Both the position numbers and the translations under genes were made by a program. A stretch of DNA of 64,000 bases. Origin: Sinomicrobium soli. Lineage in GTDB: Bacteria; Bacteroidota; Bacteroidia; Flavobacteriales; Flavobacteriaceae. Of this stretch, positions 52,601-64,000 are shown piece after piece; position 1 is the stretch's first letter, and each line of letters opens with the position of its first letter. The notes under the pieces are model-generated. The model was given only the letters and a program-made list of their open reading frames with translations, was not told where the DNA came from and ran no database searches. The DNA lies in contig NZ_QLNV01000005.1 of assembly GCF_003285545.1 (NCBI RefSeq), positions 289,914-353,913 of the forward strand. Direction: 5' to 3'.

Positions 52601-53826
52601 CCGATAAACTGGAAATATGTGTCAACAACTTGTTGTCCAACGCCTTTAAATACACCGCTTCCCCGGGAACGGTAACCCTTCGGGTCGGTACTGCCGGTTA
52701 TAACGGCAACCGGAACCTTGTGGTTGAAGTGTCCGATACGGGGAAAGGGATACCCGAAAAAGAGCTCAAACAGATATTTGACCGGTATTACCGCCTTCCG
52801 TCTTTTGAAAAGGGAAAAGAAGGCCTGGGAATCGGGCTTTCCCTGGTACGACACATGGTACATATACAGCAGGGACGCATAGAAGTGGAAAGCGAGGTAG
52901 ATAAAGGAACCTGCTTTAAAATGGAACTCCCCATAGGTAAGGAAAGGACGGTCTTTTCAGCTTCCCGGGAAGGAGAAAACCTCTTGGCGGACGCTGCGAT
53001 CGGGATTCCCGAAGAGGAAAAATTAAAAGATATAGTCGAAGAGGTGGAATATTCGGGAAAGAGAATACTCTTGGTGGAAGATAATGAAGATTACCTGAAG
53101 CTGGTGGAAAACCATCTCGGCGGTTTTTATCAGGTCATCAGCTGTACCGATGGTAAAAAGGCCCTGGATATTGCCCACAGGGAAGACATAGACCTGATCG
53201 TTTCAGACCTCCGTATTCCCGGAATGAACGGGGCCGACTTCTGTAAGGCAGTGAAAAGTCATGTGAATACCAGCCATATTCCTTTTATCATCATTACGGC
53301 AAATACTAAAGACCAGGCTCGCATACAGGGATACGGGGCCGGCGCAGATTCCTATTTTATCAAACCGCTAAGCCTGAATGTTCTTATTTACAGGATCGAA
53401 TCGCTATTGGAGAAAAAGGAGAAGGCCTATCAGAAATTTAACCGCGGACAATACCTCGAACCCGAAAACATTGTCTCCACTAAAATAGATGAAGATTTTC
53501 TCGATAAGGCCCGGCAGGTGGTGGAAGATCATATGTCCGAAGTAGATTTTTCCGTAAAGAAATTCTGTGAGGAAATGGGCATGAGCAACTCCATGTTTTA
53601 CCGGAAGATCAAGGGCATCTTGAACCTGACTCCGAATGAATTTATCAAAAATGTCAGGCTGCGGCGTGCAGCACAATTGCTGGCGGATGAAAGTATACAT
53701 ATTTCCGAAGTAGCCTATATGACCGGGTTTAACGACCTGAGTTATTTCGGGGTGTGTTTTAAAAAGCAATACGGGGTCTCCCCGAGCAGTTATCAGAAAA
53801 GTAAACACCACAATCATCCCGAATGA
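49675..53826 (+). CDS. Hybrid two-component system sensor-regulator (HTCS)
   Basis: This 1383-residue protein has a signal region, then about ten or more regulator-propeller repeats (such as DSEGFVWIGTDGGLFRYDG and DEEGYLWVGTWGDGLYKLD). A Y_Y_Y domain (about 725-800) and a membrane helix (about 815-840) follow. The kinase HisKA motif is NLSHELLTPLSILM (His876). ATPase, receiver (Asp1178 in IVSDLRIPGMNG) and AraC domains complete it. It senses an oligosaccharide in the periplasm and activates transcription of the surrounding genes. The HELLTP motif lacks the Arg usual in HExRTP, so kinase activity may be altered. ATG 49627 is an alternative start with a longer leader. Confidence 0.92.
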   Translation: MNSRLLARGMLLLLLCGMLMGFQKRNGKMGETEGPEFSYITSEQGLDSDECNFVFEDSEGFVWIGTDGGLFRYDGYELLNFEHIVGSSDHKIGRNRYFGMTEGPDKVLWIASSQGVFSYCKKTASIALILKGEKIFNRTISGVRIIIACDTYGKIWMGGTKGVFVYDPEQKGFKHYNAVDGKWMHGIRDILVSASGEVWIATWGDGLFRYQRKADKFEALKIFTHGPLKRQHNTLSALYEDEEGYLWVGTWGDGLYKLDITNPECPEILNWYYIYGDRGESVLPSYIIYDISEDLLGRIWVGTPFGISILEKTLAGQDYAIKNYNYSEENKRLNNNEVKSITRSRSGLMWLATYGGGINKADLRKDRFPLYHIVTTDPFRKSQSVYAFTRDPGDRLLLGIYSLGFGVYDMDTHVFTPYTEIPEYRSLTDLEINTVKNFTWDKNGYLWLGTRYKGLIRYDPDQQDYLAVNRDKDGKTLFKEVFQVRTDLKNNLWSLTNKGLFHIVQEDDAEDCRALSFAPLQADSLKPITSDFSDFVIDRGGYFYLATVDGDLWKSTASIYEPAEELCFEKVSRPVEKNKSINALFVDSRQQLWVGTNNGLEIYDKNAQSYNTHLLSGINNLSVHSMEEDDRGNLLVTSNKGVIYMNVTSDELDHKMFTTRNGLQANFFIKDAIYKDPEGGMYIGGHRGFNYIQPLEIKEEFNPPALTFTRLQNSGRTYFSAERFSKDEPFSIPYDDNIISISFTSLDLRAPENLYYAYRLKGLEEDWKYVSFNNRTATYINLPPGNYTFEVKGTNGSGQWSRNAITLPVYVETAPYLTWWAYVLYILVFLSVMTLIFILYLRKTKAKEALKIENIERVKSERLTQFKLQFFTNLSHELLTPLSILMILSDRDDKEGKKDSEDKKILKRNVQKLNSHIKQMLHFRKAETGNMEIRVQRCDISRLMADIGENYKLLARERDLTFNMNVEEDITAYADADKLEICVNNLLSNAFKYTASPGTVTLRVGTAGYNGNRNLVVEVSDTGKGIPEKELKQIFDRYYRLPSFEKGKEGLGIGLSLVRHMVHIQQGRIEVESEVDKGTCFKMELPIGKERTVFSASREGENLLADAAIGIPEEEKLKDIVEEVEYSGKRILLVEDNEDYLKLVENHLGGFYQVISCTDGKKALDIAHREDIDLIVSDLRIPGMNGADFCKAVKSHVNTSHIPFIIITANTKDQARIQGYGAGADSYFIKPLSLNVLIYRIESLLEKKEKAYQKFNRGQYLEPENIVSTKIDEDFLDKARQVVEDHMSEVDFSVKKFCEEMGMSNSMFYRKIKGILNLTPNEFIKNVRLRRAAQLLADESIHISEVAYMTGFNDLSYFGVCFKKQYGVSPSSYQKSKHHNHPE

Positions 53827-53969
53827 CAACAATCCTTCGCTTTTTTTTAACAGATAGTCTCCTTATCCGGCTTTTGAAGCAGGTTTTCGTTTTTTGAATC
53901 TATATCAAGAGTTTTTGAATGATTTTTCAGTATGCAGGCAGCAGGCACGGGTTATTTTTGGGGCAGTAA

Positions 53970-57167
<3,198 letters not shown>

Positions 57168-57279
57168 GGAGGTGTACTCGTTGCAAACGAGCACCAGTGC
57201 ATGCAAAGCGGAAAAGCATACCTGTTGTTAGATGCGTTTGTAACGCAAAGATCACAAATGAGTTAAACAACCAGAGATT

Positions 57280-59184
57280 ATGAAACCTTTATTTACTTGT
57301 TTGCTGTTTTTTTATGGCTTTTTAGCCGTCGGCCAACCGAATATATTATGGGTGACCATCGAAGATACGTCTCCCCATTTTATAGGCTGCTATGGCAATA
57401 AAGATGCCAGGACACCCAATATAGACCGGCTGTGCCGGGAAGGAGTGAAGTTTACCCATGCCTTTGCCAATGCCCCGGTATGTTCTCCGGCGCGGACTAC
57501 CATTATTACAGGGGTGCTCAACGAGGCCATGGGGACAGGCAATCACCGCAGTAAATATCCCCTTCCGGATATGATAAAGGGATTTCCCTCTTATCTGAAG
57601 GAAGCCGGGTGGTATACGTCCAACAATGCAAAAACCGATTACTCGGTGGCCGATGCCCGAAAAGTGATACGGGAGTCCTGGCATGAGTCCTCGCACGAGG
57701 CGGGGTGGTGGAAACGCGGAGAAGGGCAGCCCTTTTTTAGCGTGTTCAACCATATGGACAGCCACCAGTCGCGCACCATGACCAATCCGTACCGATGGTA
57801 CCGGGAGATGGTATACGACAGGCTGTCTGCAGAGGAACGCACCGGGGAGCACAATTTTGAAATGCCCCCCTACCTGCACGACAGCGAAGCCATGCGGCAC
57901 TATTTTTCCAGGGTCTATAATTCCATCTCCCTTACGGATAAGGAAATAGGCAAGCTGATAGACCGGCTGGAAAAAGACGGTCTGAAGGAGGAGACGATCA
58001 TTTTCTTTTATGCCGACCACGGAGAGGCCATTCCGAGGGGGAAATCGGGTTCGGTCGGGATAGGGTACAAAGTACCCATGGGGATCTGGTTCCCCGAAAA
58101 ATACAGGCATTTATCGCCTTGGCCCATAGGCTCCGAGACCGATGAACTGATCTGTTTCGACGACCTCGCGCCTACCGTGCTGAGTATAGCCGGGATCAGG
58201 CCCCCGGAGTATATGACCGGAAGGGCATTTATGGGTAAATACAGGAAAGCCCCCCGAAAATATGTATTTACGGCCCGTAACCGGATCGACGAAAGTCCGC
58301 AGCTGGCGAGAAGCATTACGGATGGCCGCTATATGTATACTAAGGTCTTCCAGCCGCAGTACCCCGAACTGGAATACCAGAAATATGCTGATGTATCCGA
58401 TATCGTAAAACAGATCAGGAGCGATTACCGGGACAAAAACCTCAATGCCGTACAGGAACAGATGATCGCCCCGCGAACGGATAACGAATACCTTTACGAT
58501 ATGGACCGCGATCCCTGGAAACTGCACAACCTCGCTGCGGATCCAGCCTATCGTAAGATGACTTCTGGGCTGAGAAAAAAGCTGTACCGCCATATTCTGG
58601 AGATCAGGGACGTGATGTTCCTGCCGGAATATACCATGGATAGTATTTCCCGTACCACGGCGCCCTATACCTATCGTTTACAGAAAGATTACCCGTTGAA
58701 GGATATTCTGGAACAGGCATCCCTGTGCGGGGAACAGGATAAGGCAGAAGAGATCCTGCAAGGACTGGAAAGTGAGGAAAGAGATGTGGTATACTGGAGC
58801 CTGATGGGGATTCAGAGCCTGAATGATATTGACCTTTCGGGAGTAAAACAAAAAATACTAAAGAAGATGAACGTTTCCTATCCGCCTGTCCGGATACTGG
58901 CCGCAGCCATTGCTTTTGAAAGATTGGGGGAACGAGAAAAAGCGGCTACCGTATTACGGCCCATGCTGAAAACCGATAATGATCTTGTTACCTTGCAGGT
59001 ACTTCAAAACGTACAGTACATGCAAGGAGGCCCTGAATTTTTTAAAGATGATCTCAAGGCTTTTATAACGCTCAGGAAAAAGGACAAAGGGTTTCTCAAC
59101 AGCGTCAGTGCCGCGGAAACCACGCTTTTTACACTGGGAGAAGGTGAACTCTATTACGCAAACATGAAAAAGTGGATGGACTGA
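57280..59184 (+). CDS. Formylglycine-dependent sulfatase (S1 family) with C-terminal extension
   Basis: This 634-residue secreted protein (signal ending FLAVGQ) begins with the S1 marks NILWVTIEDTSPHFIGCYGN and the formylglycine motif CSPAR at Cys68 (NAPVCSPARTTI). The metal-binding FFYADHGEAIPRGK is also present. The pattern is nearer to heparan-N-sulfatase-like (S1_8) members than to the sulfatase at 46613, so the two probably attack different sulfate positions. The last ~130 residues (from about 500) are helical and HEAT-like (PPVRILAAAIAFERLGEREK), beyond the usual sulfatase end. Its stop overlaps the start of the next gene by one base (TGATG). Confidence 0.87.
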   Translation: MKPLFTCLLFFYGFLAVGQPNILWVTIEDTSPHFIGCYGNKDARTPNIDRLCREGVKFTHAFANAPVCSPARTTIITGVLNEAMGTGNHRSKYPLPDMIKGFPSYLKEAGWYTSNNAKTDYSVADARKVIRESWHESSHEAGWWKRGEGQPFFSVFNHMDSHQSRTMTNPYRWYREMVYDRLSAEERTGEHNFEMPPYLHDSEAMRHYFSRVYNSISLTDKEIGKLIDRLEKDGLKEETIIFFYADHGEAIPRGKSGSVGIGYKVPMGIWFPEKYRHLSPWPIGSETDELICFDDLAPTVLSIAGIRPPEYMTGRAFMGKYRKAPRKYVFTARNRIDESPQLARSITDGRYMYTKVFQPQYPELEYQKYADVSDIVKQIRSDYRDKNLNAVQEQMIAPRTDNEYLYDMDRDPWKLHNLAADPAYRKMTSGLRKKLYRHILEIRDVMFLPEYTMDSISRTTAPYTYRLQKDYPLKDILEQASLCGEQDKAEEILQGLESEERDVVYWSLMGIQSLNDIDLSGVKQKILKKMNVSYPPVRILAAAIAFERLGEREKAATVLRPMLKTDNDLVTLQVLQNVQYMQGGPEFFKDDLKAFITLRKKDKGFLNSVSAAETTLFTLGEGELYYANMKKWMD

Positions 59185-61670
59185 TGAATTCATTAAAGAT
59201 AAGGTCCCTGATATGCCTGTTCCTGACCCTGTATCAATTCGGTCACGGGCAGGAGACTACTCTTGAACAACAGCAATATCCGAGTTACAGCGGTATTTAT
59301 CCCCACCTGGCCTATTACAATGACGAGGGAGAGTGTGGTACCGGGGCTGTGGTAAACTGGGCCGGTCGTTTATGGGTCATTACCTACGGTCCGCATCTCC
59401 CTTACGGGTCTTCAGACAAGTTATATGAGATCACGCCCGGCCTGCAGCAGGTCACACGAAAGGAAAGTATAGGAGGTACGCCCGCCAACCGGCTTATCCA
59501 TAGGGAAAGCAACCAATTGTTTATCGGACCTTATGTGATCGATGCGGAAAGGAACGTACGCGTAATCCCCCTTTCCGAATACCCCGGACGTTATACCGGT
59601 ACGGCACGGCATTTGTCCGATCCTGAAAACAAGGTGTATACCGCTACTATGGAAGAAGGCTTTTACGAGGTCGATGTCAATACCCTGGAGACAAAAATGC
59701 TGTATACTGATGGGAATGTGCTGAACGGTCACGGGGCCGATACAGAAGCCAATAAACCCAACCCCCTGCTACCCGGAGCACATGGCAAGGGCCTGTATTC
59801 CGGGCAGGGCGTACTGGTGTATTCCAATAACGGAGAAGCTGATGAAAAAGCATTGACGGATTTTAACCTGACTTCCGGAGCCTTGTCGGAATGGGACGGA
59901 AAAGACTGGAAGGTGGTTCGCCGCAATCAGTTTGTGGAAGTCACCGGTCCCGGCGGAATTTACGGTAATCCGAACCCGGAAACCGATCCGGTCTGGGTTA
60001 CGGGATGGGATTCCCGCTCGGTACTGGTGGGGGTAAGAGACCTTGGAAAATGGTCCTTTTACCGTCTGCCCAAGGCGAGCAACAGCTATGACGGGGCCCA
60101 CGGCTGGAATACGGAATGGCCGAGGATCAGGAATATAGGCACATCGGAAGCTCCTGATTACCTGATGACCATGCACGGGATGTTCTGGCGTTTCCCCGAA
60201 ACCTTTTCAGCCGGCCGCACCGCCGGTATACGACCCCGGTCGGCCTACCTGAAAGTGATCGGCGATTTTACCCGGTGGAACGACCTGCTGGTATTCGGTT
60301 GTGACGATTCTGCTCACAAGGAATTCCTGAACAAGCGCAAGGTAAAAGGCGATATTGAAGGCCCCGGTCAATCCAATTCGAACCTCTGGTTTACCGAAAC
60401 GGACCAACCTGACCATCTGGGGAGTACCACGGCAATAGGCGCTGTCTGGGTAGATGATGAGGTAAAGGCAGGAGAACCCTCAGAGCCTTTTCTTTTTGCA
60501 GGGTGGGACAAGCGTTGTGCGTGGCTTCGCAACGGAGGAACGGAAACGGTCCGGGTACTGCTTGAGGTGGATAAGGCGGGGAATAATGAATGGGAGCCAC
60601 TGCGAACCGTCACCGTTCCTGCGGAGCAGTCCTTATATGTTGATTTCAACACTTCAGAGACCGGGGAATGGATCCGGGCCACCGCGGATAAGACAACTAC
60701 CCTGAGCCTGGAATTTGCCTATAGCGGTGAAAAGATTCCGGAAGCATCGCCTGAGATGTTCAGGGGGCTTTCCAAAGTAACAGACGGGACCTCCAGCGGG
60801 GGTTTGCTGTACGGACTGGGGAATAACCGGCGGGCCCTCGGAATATCGGCAGGAATATTTGAGGGAAATACCTTTACTGAAACGGGATATTATGAACTGG
60901 ATGGGAACATGGAGCTGAAGAAGAGAAATGACCCGGAGACAGCGGAGTTTATCCGCACTCATTTTGCCATTCCCGAACAGGTAGTTTCAGTGGAAGAATC
61001 CTCCGTGCTGATCGTTGACGATACCGGGCGGCGCTGGCGCCTGCCATTGGGAAATGAAGCCTATACACCTTTGACGGATACCGGTGCATTGCGGATATGC
61101 CGTGAGGTAGCCACCGAACGGGATTTGTTTAACTGTATGGGCACCTTTTTTGAGCTACCCGCGGAGAATGCAGATGGTTTTGCAAAGATACGCCCCGTAT
61201 CTTCCCACGATTTCCGCATTCACGACTATGCCTCATACCGGGGCCTTCTGGTGATGAGCGGCTTAAACCCGGACAGTACGGAAGGGAATCCTCATGTCAT
61301 ACGCTCTTCCGATGGAAAAGCCATGCTGTGGGCGGGTACCATAGACGACCTCTGGACGCTGGGAAAACCTGTAGGGCACGGAGGCCCCTGGAAAGATTCG
61401 GCAGTAAGGGCAGGAGAACGGTCAGATCCCTATCTGATAGGGTTCTATGATGAGAAGGAACTGGAACTTTCTCACGATCAGGGCTCCGACGTCACTTTTA
61501 CGCTGGAGGTAAACCCCATAGGTCACGGAGAGTGGATCACGTATAAAAAGATCACTGTCCCTCCGGGCAAGACACTGAAATTCAGGTTCCCGGATCATTT
61601 TCAGGCGAGGTGGATCCGCTTTTCCGCGGATAAACATTGTACGGCAACGACATTTTTAACCTATCGATAA
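59184..61670 (+). CDS. Large secreted protein of unknown function, paralogue of 32255-34843
   Basis: This 828-residue protein has a signal peptide ending QFGHGQ but no lipobox, unlike its paralogue. The same strand-rich N-terminal region is present: SGIYPHLAYYNDEGECGTGA, RKESIGGTPANRLIHRESNQ followed by LFIGPYVID, and PGAHGKGLYSGQGVLVYSNN. The duplicated module is also present: IRPRSAYLKVIGDFTRWNDL with QSNSNLWF, then IRPVSSHDFRIHDYASYRGL with AMLWAGTIDDLWTLGKP. The second copy ends in ARWIRFSADKHCTATTFL. Its ATG overlaps the sulfatase TGA by one base, so it is translationally coupled. Conserved HGKG and NNGE segments are candidates for an active site. No known family is assigned. Confidence 0.72.
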   Translation: MNSLKIRSLICLFLTLYQFGHGQETTLEQQQYPSYSGIYPHLAYYNDEGECGTGAVVNWAGRLWVITYGPHLPYGSSDKLYEITPGLQQVTRKESIGGTPANRLIHRESNQLFIGPYVIDAERNVRVIPLSEYPGRYTGTARHLSDPENKVYTATMEEGFYEVDVNTLETKMLYTDGNVLNGHGADTEANKPNPLLPGAHGKGLYSGQGVLVYSNNGEADEKALTDFNLTSGALSEWDGKDWKVVRRNQFVEVTGPGGIYGNPNPETDPVWVTGWDSRSVLVGVRDLGKWSFYRLPKASNSYDGAHGWNTEWPRIRNIGTSEAPDYLMTMHGMFWRFPETFSAGRTAGIRPRSAYLKVIGDFTRWNDLLVFGCDDSAHKEFLNKRKVKGDIEGPGQSNSNLWFTETDQPDHLGSTTAIGAVWVDDEVKAGEPSEPFLFAGWDKRCAWLRNGGTETVRVLLEVDKAGNNEWEPLRTVTVPAEQSLYVDFNTSETGEWIRATADKTTTLSLEFAYSGEKIPEASPEMFRGLSKVTDGTSSGGLLYGLGNNRRALGISAGIFEGNTFTETGYYELDGNMELKKRNDPETAEFIRTHFAIPEQVVSVEESSVLIVDDTGRRWRLPLGNEAYTPLTDTGALRICREVATERDLFNCMGTFFELPAENADGFAKIRPVSSHDFRIHDYASYRGLLVMSGLNPDSTEGNPHVIRSSDGKAMLWAGTIDDLWTLGKPVGHGGPWKDSAVRAGERSDPYLIGFYDEKELELSHDQGSDVTFTLEVNPIGHGEWITYKKITVPPGKTLKFRFPDHFQARWIRFSADKHCTATTFLTYR

Positions 61671-61680
61671 GAATCATCAT

Positions 61681-62553
61681 ATGAAAGCACAAAACACCGT
61701 AAAGAACGTATTTCGTACCGGGATGTCAGGGATGCTGTTCCTGTTCATTGCCTTGCTGTCGGGCGCTGTAGCGAATGCACAAAAATATACCTATGACCAG
61801 GTAGAAGTCTACAAGAAAACGGCACAGCGGGAGCTGAACATATCATTCCTCTATCCCGAAAAATGGGAGGAGAGGGCCGACTGGCCCCTCGTGGTCTTTT
61901 TCCACGGGGGAGGCTGGAATTCGGGAGCAATAGGGCAGTTTGCCCCTTATGCCCAATACTTTGCGGATAAAGGCATGGTCTGTGCTCTGGTGCAGTATCG
62001 CTTGAAGAAGACAGATGGAACCGATCCCATCGCCTCCCTGATGGATGCCAAATCAGCCATTAGGTACCTGAAGGCCCATGCTGCCGAACACCGTTTTGAC
62101 CCGGACAGGATAGTGGCCTCCGGGGGGTCTGCAGGAGGACACCTCGCGGCTGCGGTAGAATTGGTCAGGGATTTTAATGACCCCGGAGACGATCTGTCGG
62201 TAGGCACCCGTGTCGCCGCATTGGTACTCTTTAATCCGGTATTGGACAACGGCCCTGACGGTTACGGATACGAAAGACTGGGAGAACGCTACAAAAAGTT
62301 TTCGCCTTTTCACCAGGACAAGAAGGGGATGGCCGATGTGCTGATTATGCTGGGGACCAAAGACAAGCTTATCCCGGTGAAGACCATGGAAGACTTCCGC
62401 GATGATGTCAGAAGATCGGGAGCACATTGTGAGCTGGTGTTATACCAGGATCAGGGACATGGGTTTTTTAATATAAACCGCGAGAACGGCAAGTACTTTC
62501 GGGCGACCCGGGATGAGATGGAAAAGTTCCTGCACGAGAGAAAATTCTTTTAA
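61681..62553 (+). CDS. Alpha/beta-hydrolase, carbohydrate esterase-like, copy 1
   Basis: This 290-residue secreted protein (signal ending GAVANAQ) has the oxyanion loop VVFFHGGGWNSG and the nucleophile motif GGSAGGH (Ser150). A likely acid (GTKDKLIP) and His (DQGHGFFN) complete the triad, as in BD-FAE/Axe-like esterases that remove acetyl or aromatic acyl groups from sugars. It begins 10 bases after the previous gene, as part of the same operon. The substrate may be an acylated form of the glycan targeted by this locus; none is shown. A close paralogue follows at once. Confidence 0.87.
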   Translation: MKAQNTVKNVFRTGMSGMLFLFIALLSGAVANAQKYTYDQVEVYKKTAQRELNISFLYPEKWEERADWPLVVFFHGGGWNSGAIGQFAPYAQYFADKGMVCALVQYRLKKTDGTDPIASLMDAKSAIRYLKAHAAEHRFDPDRIVASGGSAGGHLAAAVELVRDFNDPGDDLSVGTRVAALVLFNPVLDNGPDGYGYERLGERYKKFSPFHQDKKGMADVLIMLGTKDKLIPVKTMEDFRDDVRRSGAHCELVLYQDQGHGFFNINRENGKYFRATRDEMEKFLHERKFF

Positions 62554-62566
62554 CACCAGAAAGGCA

Positions 62567-63421
62567 ATGAGATCCGGGATGTTTATAACAGCGATGCTGC
62601 TTCTATATATTAATGCTCTGAATGCACAACGCTACAGTCAAACAGATACTTATAAAAAAACGGATCAACGCGATCTGAATATCTCCTTTGTCTACCCTGA
62701 CGGATGGGAAAAGCGTATGGACTGGCCGGTACTGGTCTTTTTCCACGGGGGAGGCTGGATCCGCGGGACGATAAAACAGTTTGACGCCTATGCCCGGTAT
62801 TTTGCCGATAAGGGAATGGTTTGCGCTCTCGTGGAGTATCGCCTCAAGGAAAAGGACGGTACCGATCCGTTTACGGCATTGCAAGATGCCAAATCGGCGG
62901 TGCGCTATATAAAATCTAACGCCTCCCGCTATCGTATAGATCCTGATCGGATGGTGCTTTCCGGAAGTTCTGCCGGCGGGCATCTCGCGGCGGCCTGCGA
63001 ACTGGTAGAGGACTTTAACGATCCCGGAGACGATCTGTCCGTCAGTACCCGGGCGGCTGCCCTGGTGCTCATCTATCCTGTGGTGGACAATGGTCCCGAT
63101 GGCTACGGGTACGGACGTATCGGGACACGCTACACCCGCTTTTCTCCCTACCACCAGAAGAAGAAAGGTATGGCTGATGCCCTGGTGATATTGGGTACCA
63201 AAGATAAGCTTGTTCCCGTGAAAACGGCTCGGGAATTTTGTGAAAATATCCGGCAGGAAGGAGGACATGCCGAACTCATTCTGTATAAGGGCGCCGGTCA
63301 CGGATGGTTTTATGAAAACCGGCCCAGAGGCGTATTCTATCTCAAAGCCCTGAACGATATGGAGTCGTTTTTACAGCAAAGAGATTTTCTGTCCGAAAGT
63401 TTTTTGTCCCGAAGGGAGTAA
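62567..63421 (+). CDS. Alpha/beta-hydrolase, carbohydrate esterase-like, copy 2
   Basis: This 284-residue secreted protein (signal ending NALNAQ) is a tandem paralogue of copy 1. It shares FFHGGGWIRG, Ser135 in GSSAGGH, GTKDKLVP and GAGHGWFY. The two proteins are similar almost end to end, and runs such as VVDNGPDGYGYGRIGTRY and FNDPGDDLSVSTRAA match closely. ATG 62567, 13 bases after the copy 1 stop, begins a good signal peptide; a longer reading frame overlaps copy 1 and is rejected. Copies may differ in acyl group or position. It is the last gene of the large locus. Confidence 0.87.
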   Translation: MRSGMFITAMLLLYINALNAQRYSQTDTYKKTDQRDLNISFVYPDGWEKRMDWPVLVFFHGGGWIRGTIKQFDAYARYFADKGMVCALVEYRLKEKDGTDPFTALQDAKSAVRYIKSNASRYRIDPDRMVLSGSSAGGHLAAACELVEDFNDPGDDLSVSTRAAALVLIYPVVDNGPDGYGYGRIGTRYTRFSPYHQKKKGMADALVILGTKDKLVPVKTAREFCENIRQEGGHAELILYKGAGHGWFYENRPRGVFYLKALNDMESFLQQRDFLSESFLSRRE

Positions 63422-63460
63422 TGAACGTGTCGTAACTTATAAATTAAAACCAACCCAATT

Positions 63461-64000
63461 ATGAAAACCACCCAAAGAGTACTTTTTTGTCTAATAGTAC
63501 TGTTGCTGTCTGTGTGGTCTTGTGAGCAGTATACAGATGATCTCTCAGGCACCGGTGTATCTGAGAGATTATCTCCAGAGACCAGGGCCGCACGTCGTTA
63601 TTACAAGACAACCTTAAAAAAAGCGGTAGAGGCTGGTTTTACAGCTTCGGAACGCCAAAACCGTTCAGGTACTATGCGTTCTTTATCGTCTTCACAGATC
63701 AATGACAGCCCGGTAAAGATGTACAGTGTATGGAATAAGGCGGTGACTTCTACCATTGATGGAGTGATGAGAACAGAGGTGCCCATCGGCTATTCGCGTC
63801 GCAGAGTATCCCTGTTTAACATTCCCGGTGATAGTGTTGGGGAGAAACCGGATGTATCCATGCTTTCTACTGTTTTCGATCGCTTGGTAATTATCCATGA
63901 GGAGGCAGGCTATAGGGCGAAGATCATCCGTTTCCATCCGGATAAGTCCTACCTGAGGCGTCATGGTTTTGATGCCAGTCATAATTATCTGCATGCTTTG
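63461..64000 (+). CDS. Lipoprotein of unknown function, truncated at the window edge
   Basis: A frame of 180 codons is open from ATG 63461 to the last base. The protein starts with a lipoprotein signal (LLLSVWSCEQY) followed by a basic, Ser-rich stretch (RAARRYYKTTLKKAVEAGFT). The remainder (RVSLFNIPGDSVGEKPDVSM, RAKIIRFHPDKSYLRRH) is not recognised. Because the gene is cut, its full length, domain content and relation to the preceding operon (39-base gap, same strand) cannot be judged. Confidence 0.7.
   Translation, partial: MKTTQRVLFCLIVLLLSVWSCEQYTDDLSGTGVSERLSPETRAARRYYKTTLKKAVEAGFTASERQNRSGTMRSLSSSQINDSPVKMYSVWNKAVTSTIDGVMRTEVPIGYSRRRVSLFNIPGDSVGEKPDVSMLSTVFDRLVIIHEEAGYRAKIIRFHPDKSYLRRHGFDASHNYLHAL

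Overview
The window comes from a Bacteroidota chromosome, most likely a polysaccharide-degrading flavobacterium. The evidence is two SusC/SusD pairs, a hybrid two-component regulator, many signal peptides and lipoproteins, glycoside hydrolases clustered with sulfatases, and candidate promoters with the TAnnTTTG -7 box typical of this phylum. Base composition looks close to 50% GC (by eye). I saw no tRNA, rRNA, CRISPR array, transposase or phage gene.

Layout. 1-3.7 kb: the end of a LytTR regulator, a TonB-dependent receptor and an AraC regulator. 3.8-8.8 kb: a small mannoside locus with a GntR/UTRA repressor, a GH92 enzyme with an extra N-terminal module, and a decayed glycosidase gene that has lost its middle. 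8.9-21.4 kb, minus strand: a fructan (levan/inulin) locus with a membrane sensor-AraC regulator, MFS sugar porter, two GH32 enzymes, SusC, SusD and fructokinase. 21.6-29.2 kb: side-chain enzymes (GH43, GH127, GH105, a BNR beta-propeller enzyme, and a DUF2264/GH16-like fusion), a set that fits arabinogalactan-type or other uronic-acid-containing glycans. 29.4-31.8 kb: housekeeping genes (MscS-type channel, ECF sigma factor, two small proteins). 32.2-63.4 kb, plus strand: a large sulfated-glycan locus with SusC/SusD, an M23 peptidase-like protein, two tandem clan GH-A enzymes, a surface lipoprotein, two sulfatases, a CstA-like transporter, a hybrid two-component regulator, a GH2 beta-galactosidase, two large paralogues of unknown function and two tandem esterases. 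A truncated lipoprotein gene reaches the right edge.

How it may work. In the fructan locus, a lipoprotein GH32 and a SusC/D pair would capture and import fructo-oligosaccharides, a second GH32 would release fructose in the periplasm, the MFS porter would import it and fructokinase would phosphorylate it. The regulator has a periplasmic sugar-binding domain, one membrane helix and a cytoplasmic AraC domain, so it could sense fructose without a kinase. A tandem 15-bp repeat with exact 21-bp spacing lies upstream of the porter gene and is a good candidate for its binding site. In the large locus, sulfatases, the GH2 enzyme and the GH-A pair suggest a sulfated galactan-like substrate, but the substrate is not proved by sequence.

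The least explained parts are the pair of ~830-860 residue proteins at 32255-34843 and 59184-61670, which share an internal duplication; the M23 peptidase-like gene inside a glycan locus; the DUF2264/GH16-like fusion; and the kinase-less fructan sensor with its candidate operator.
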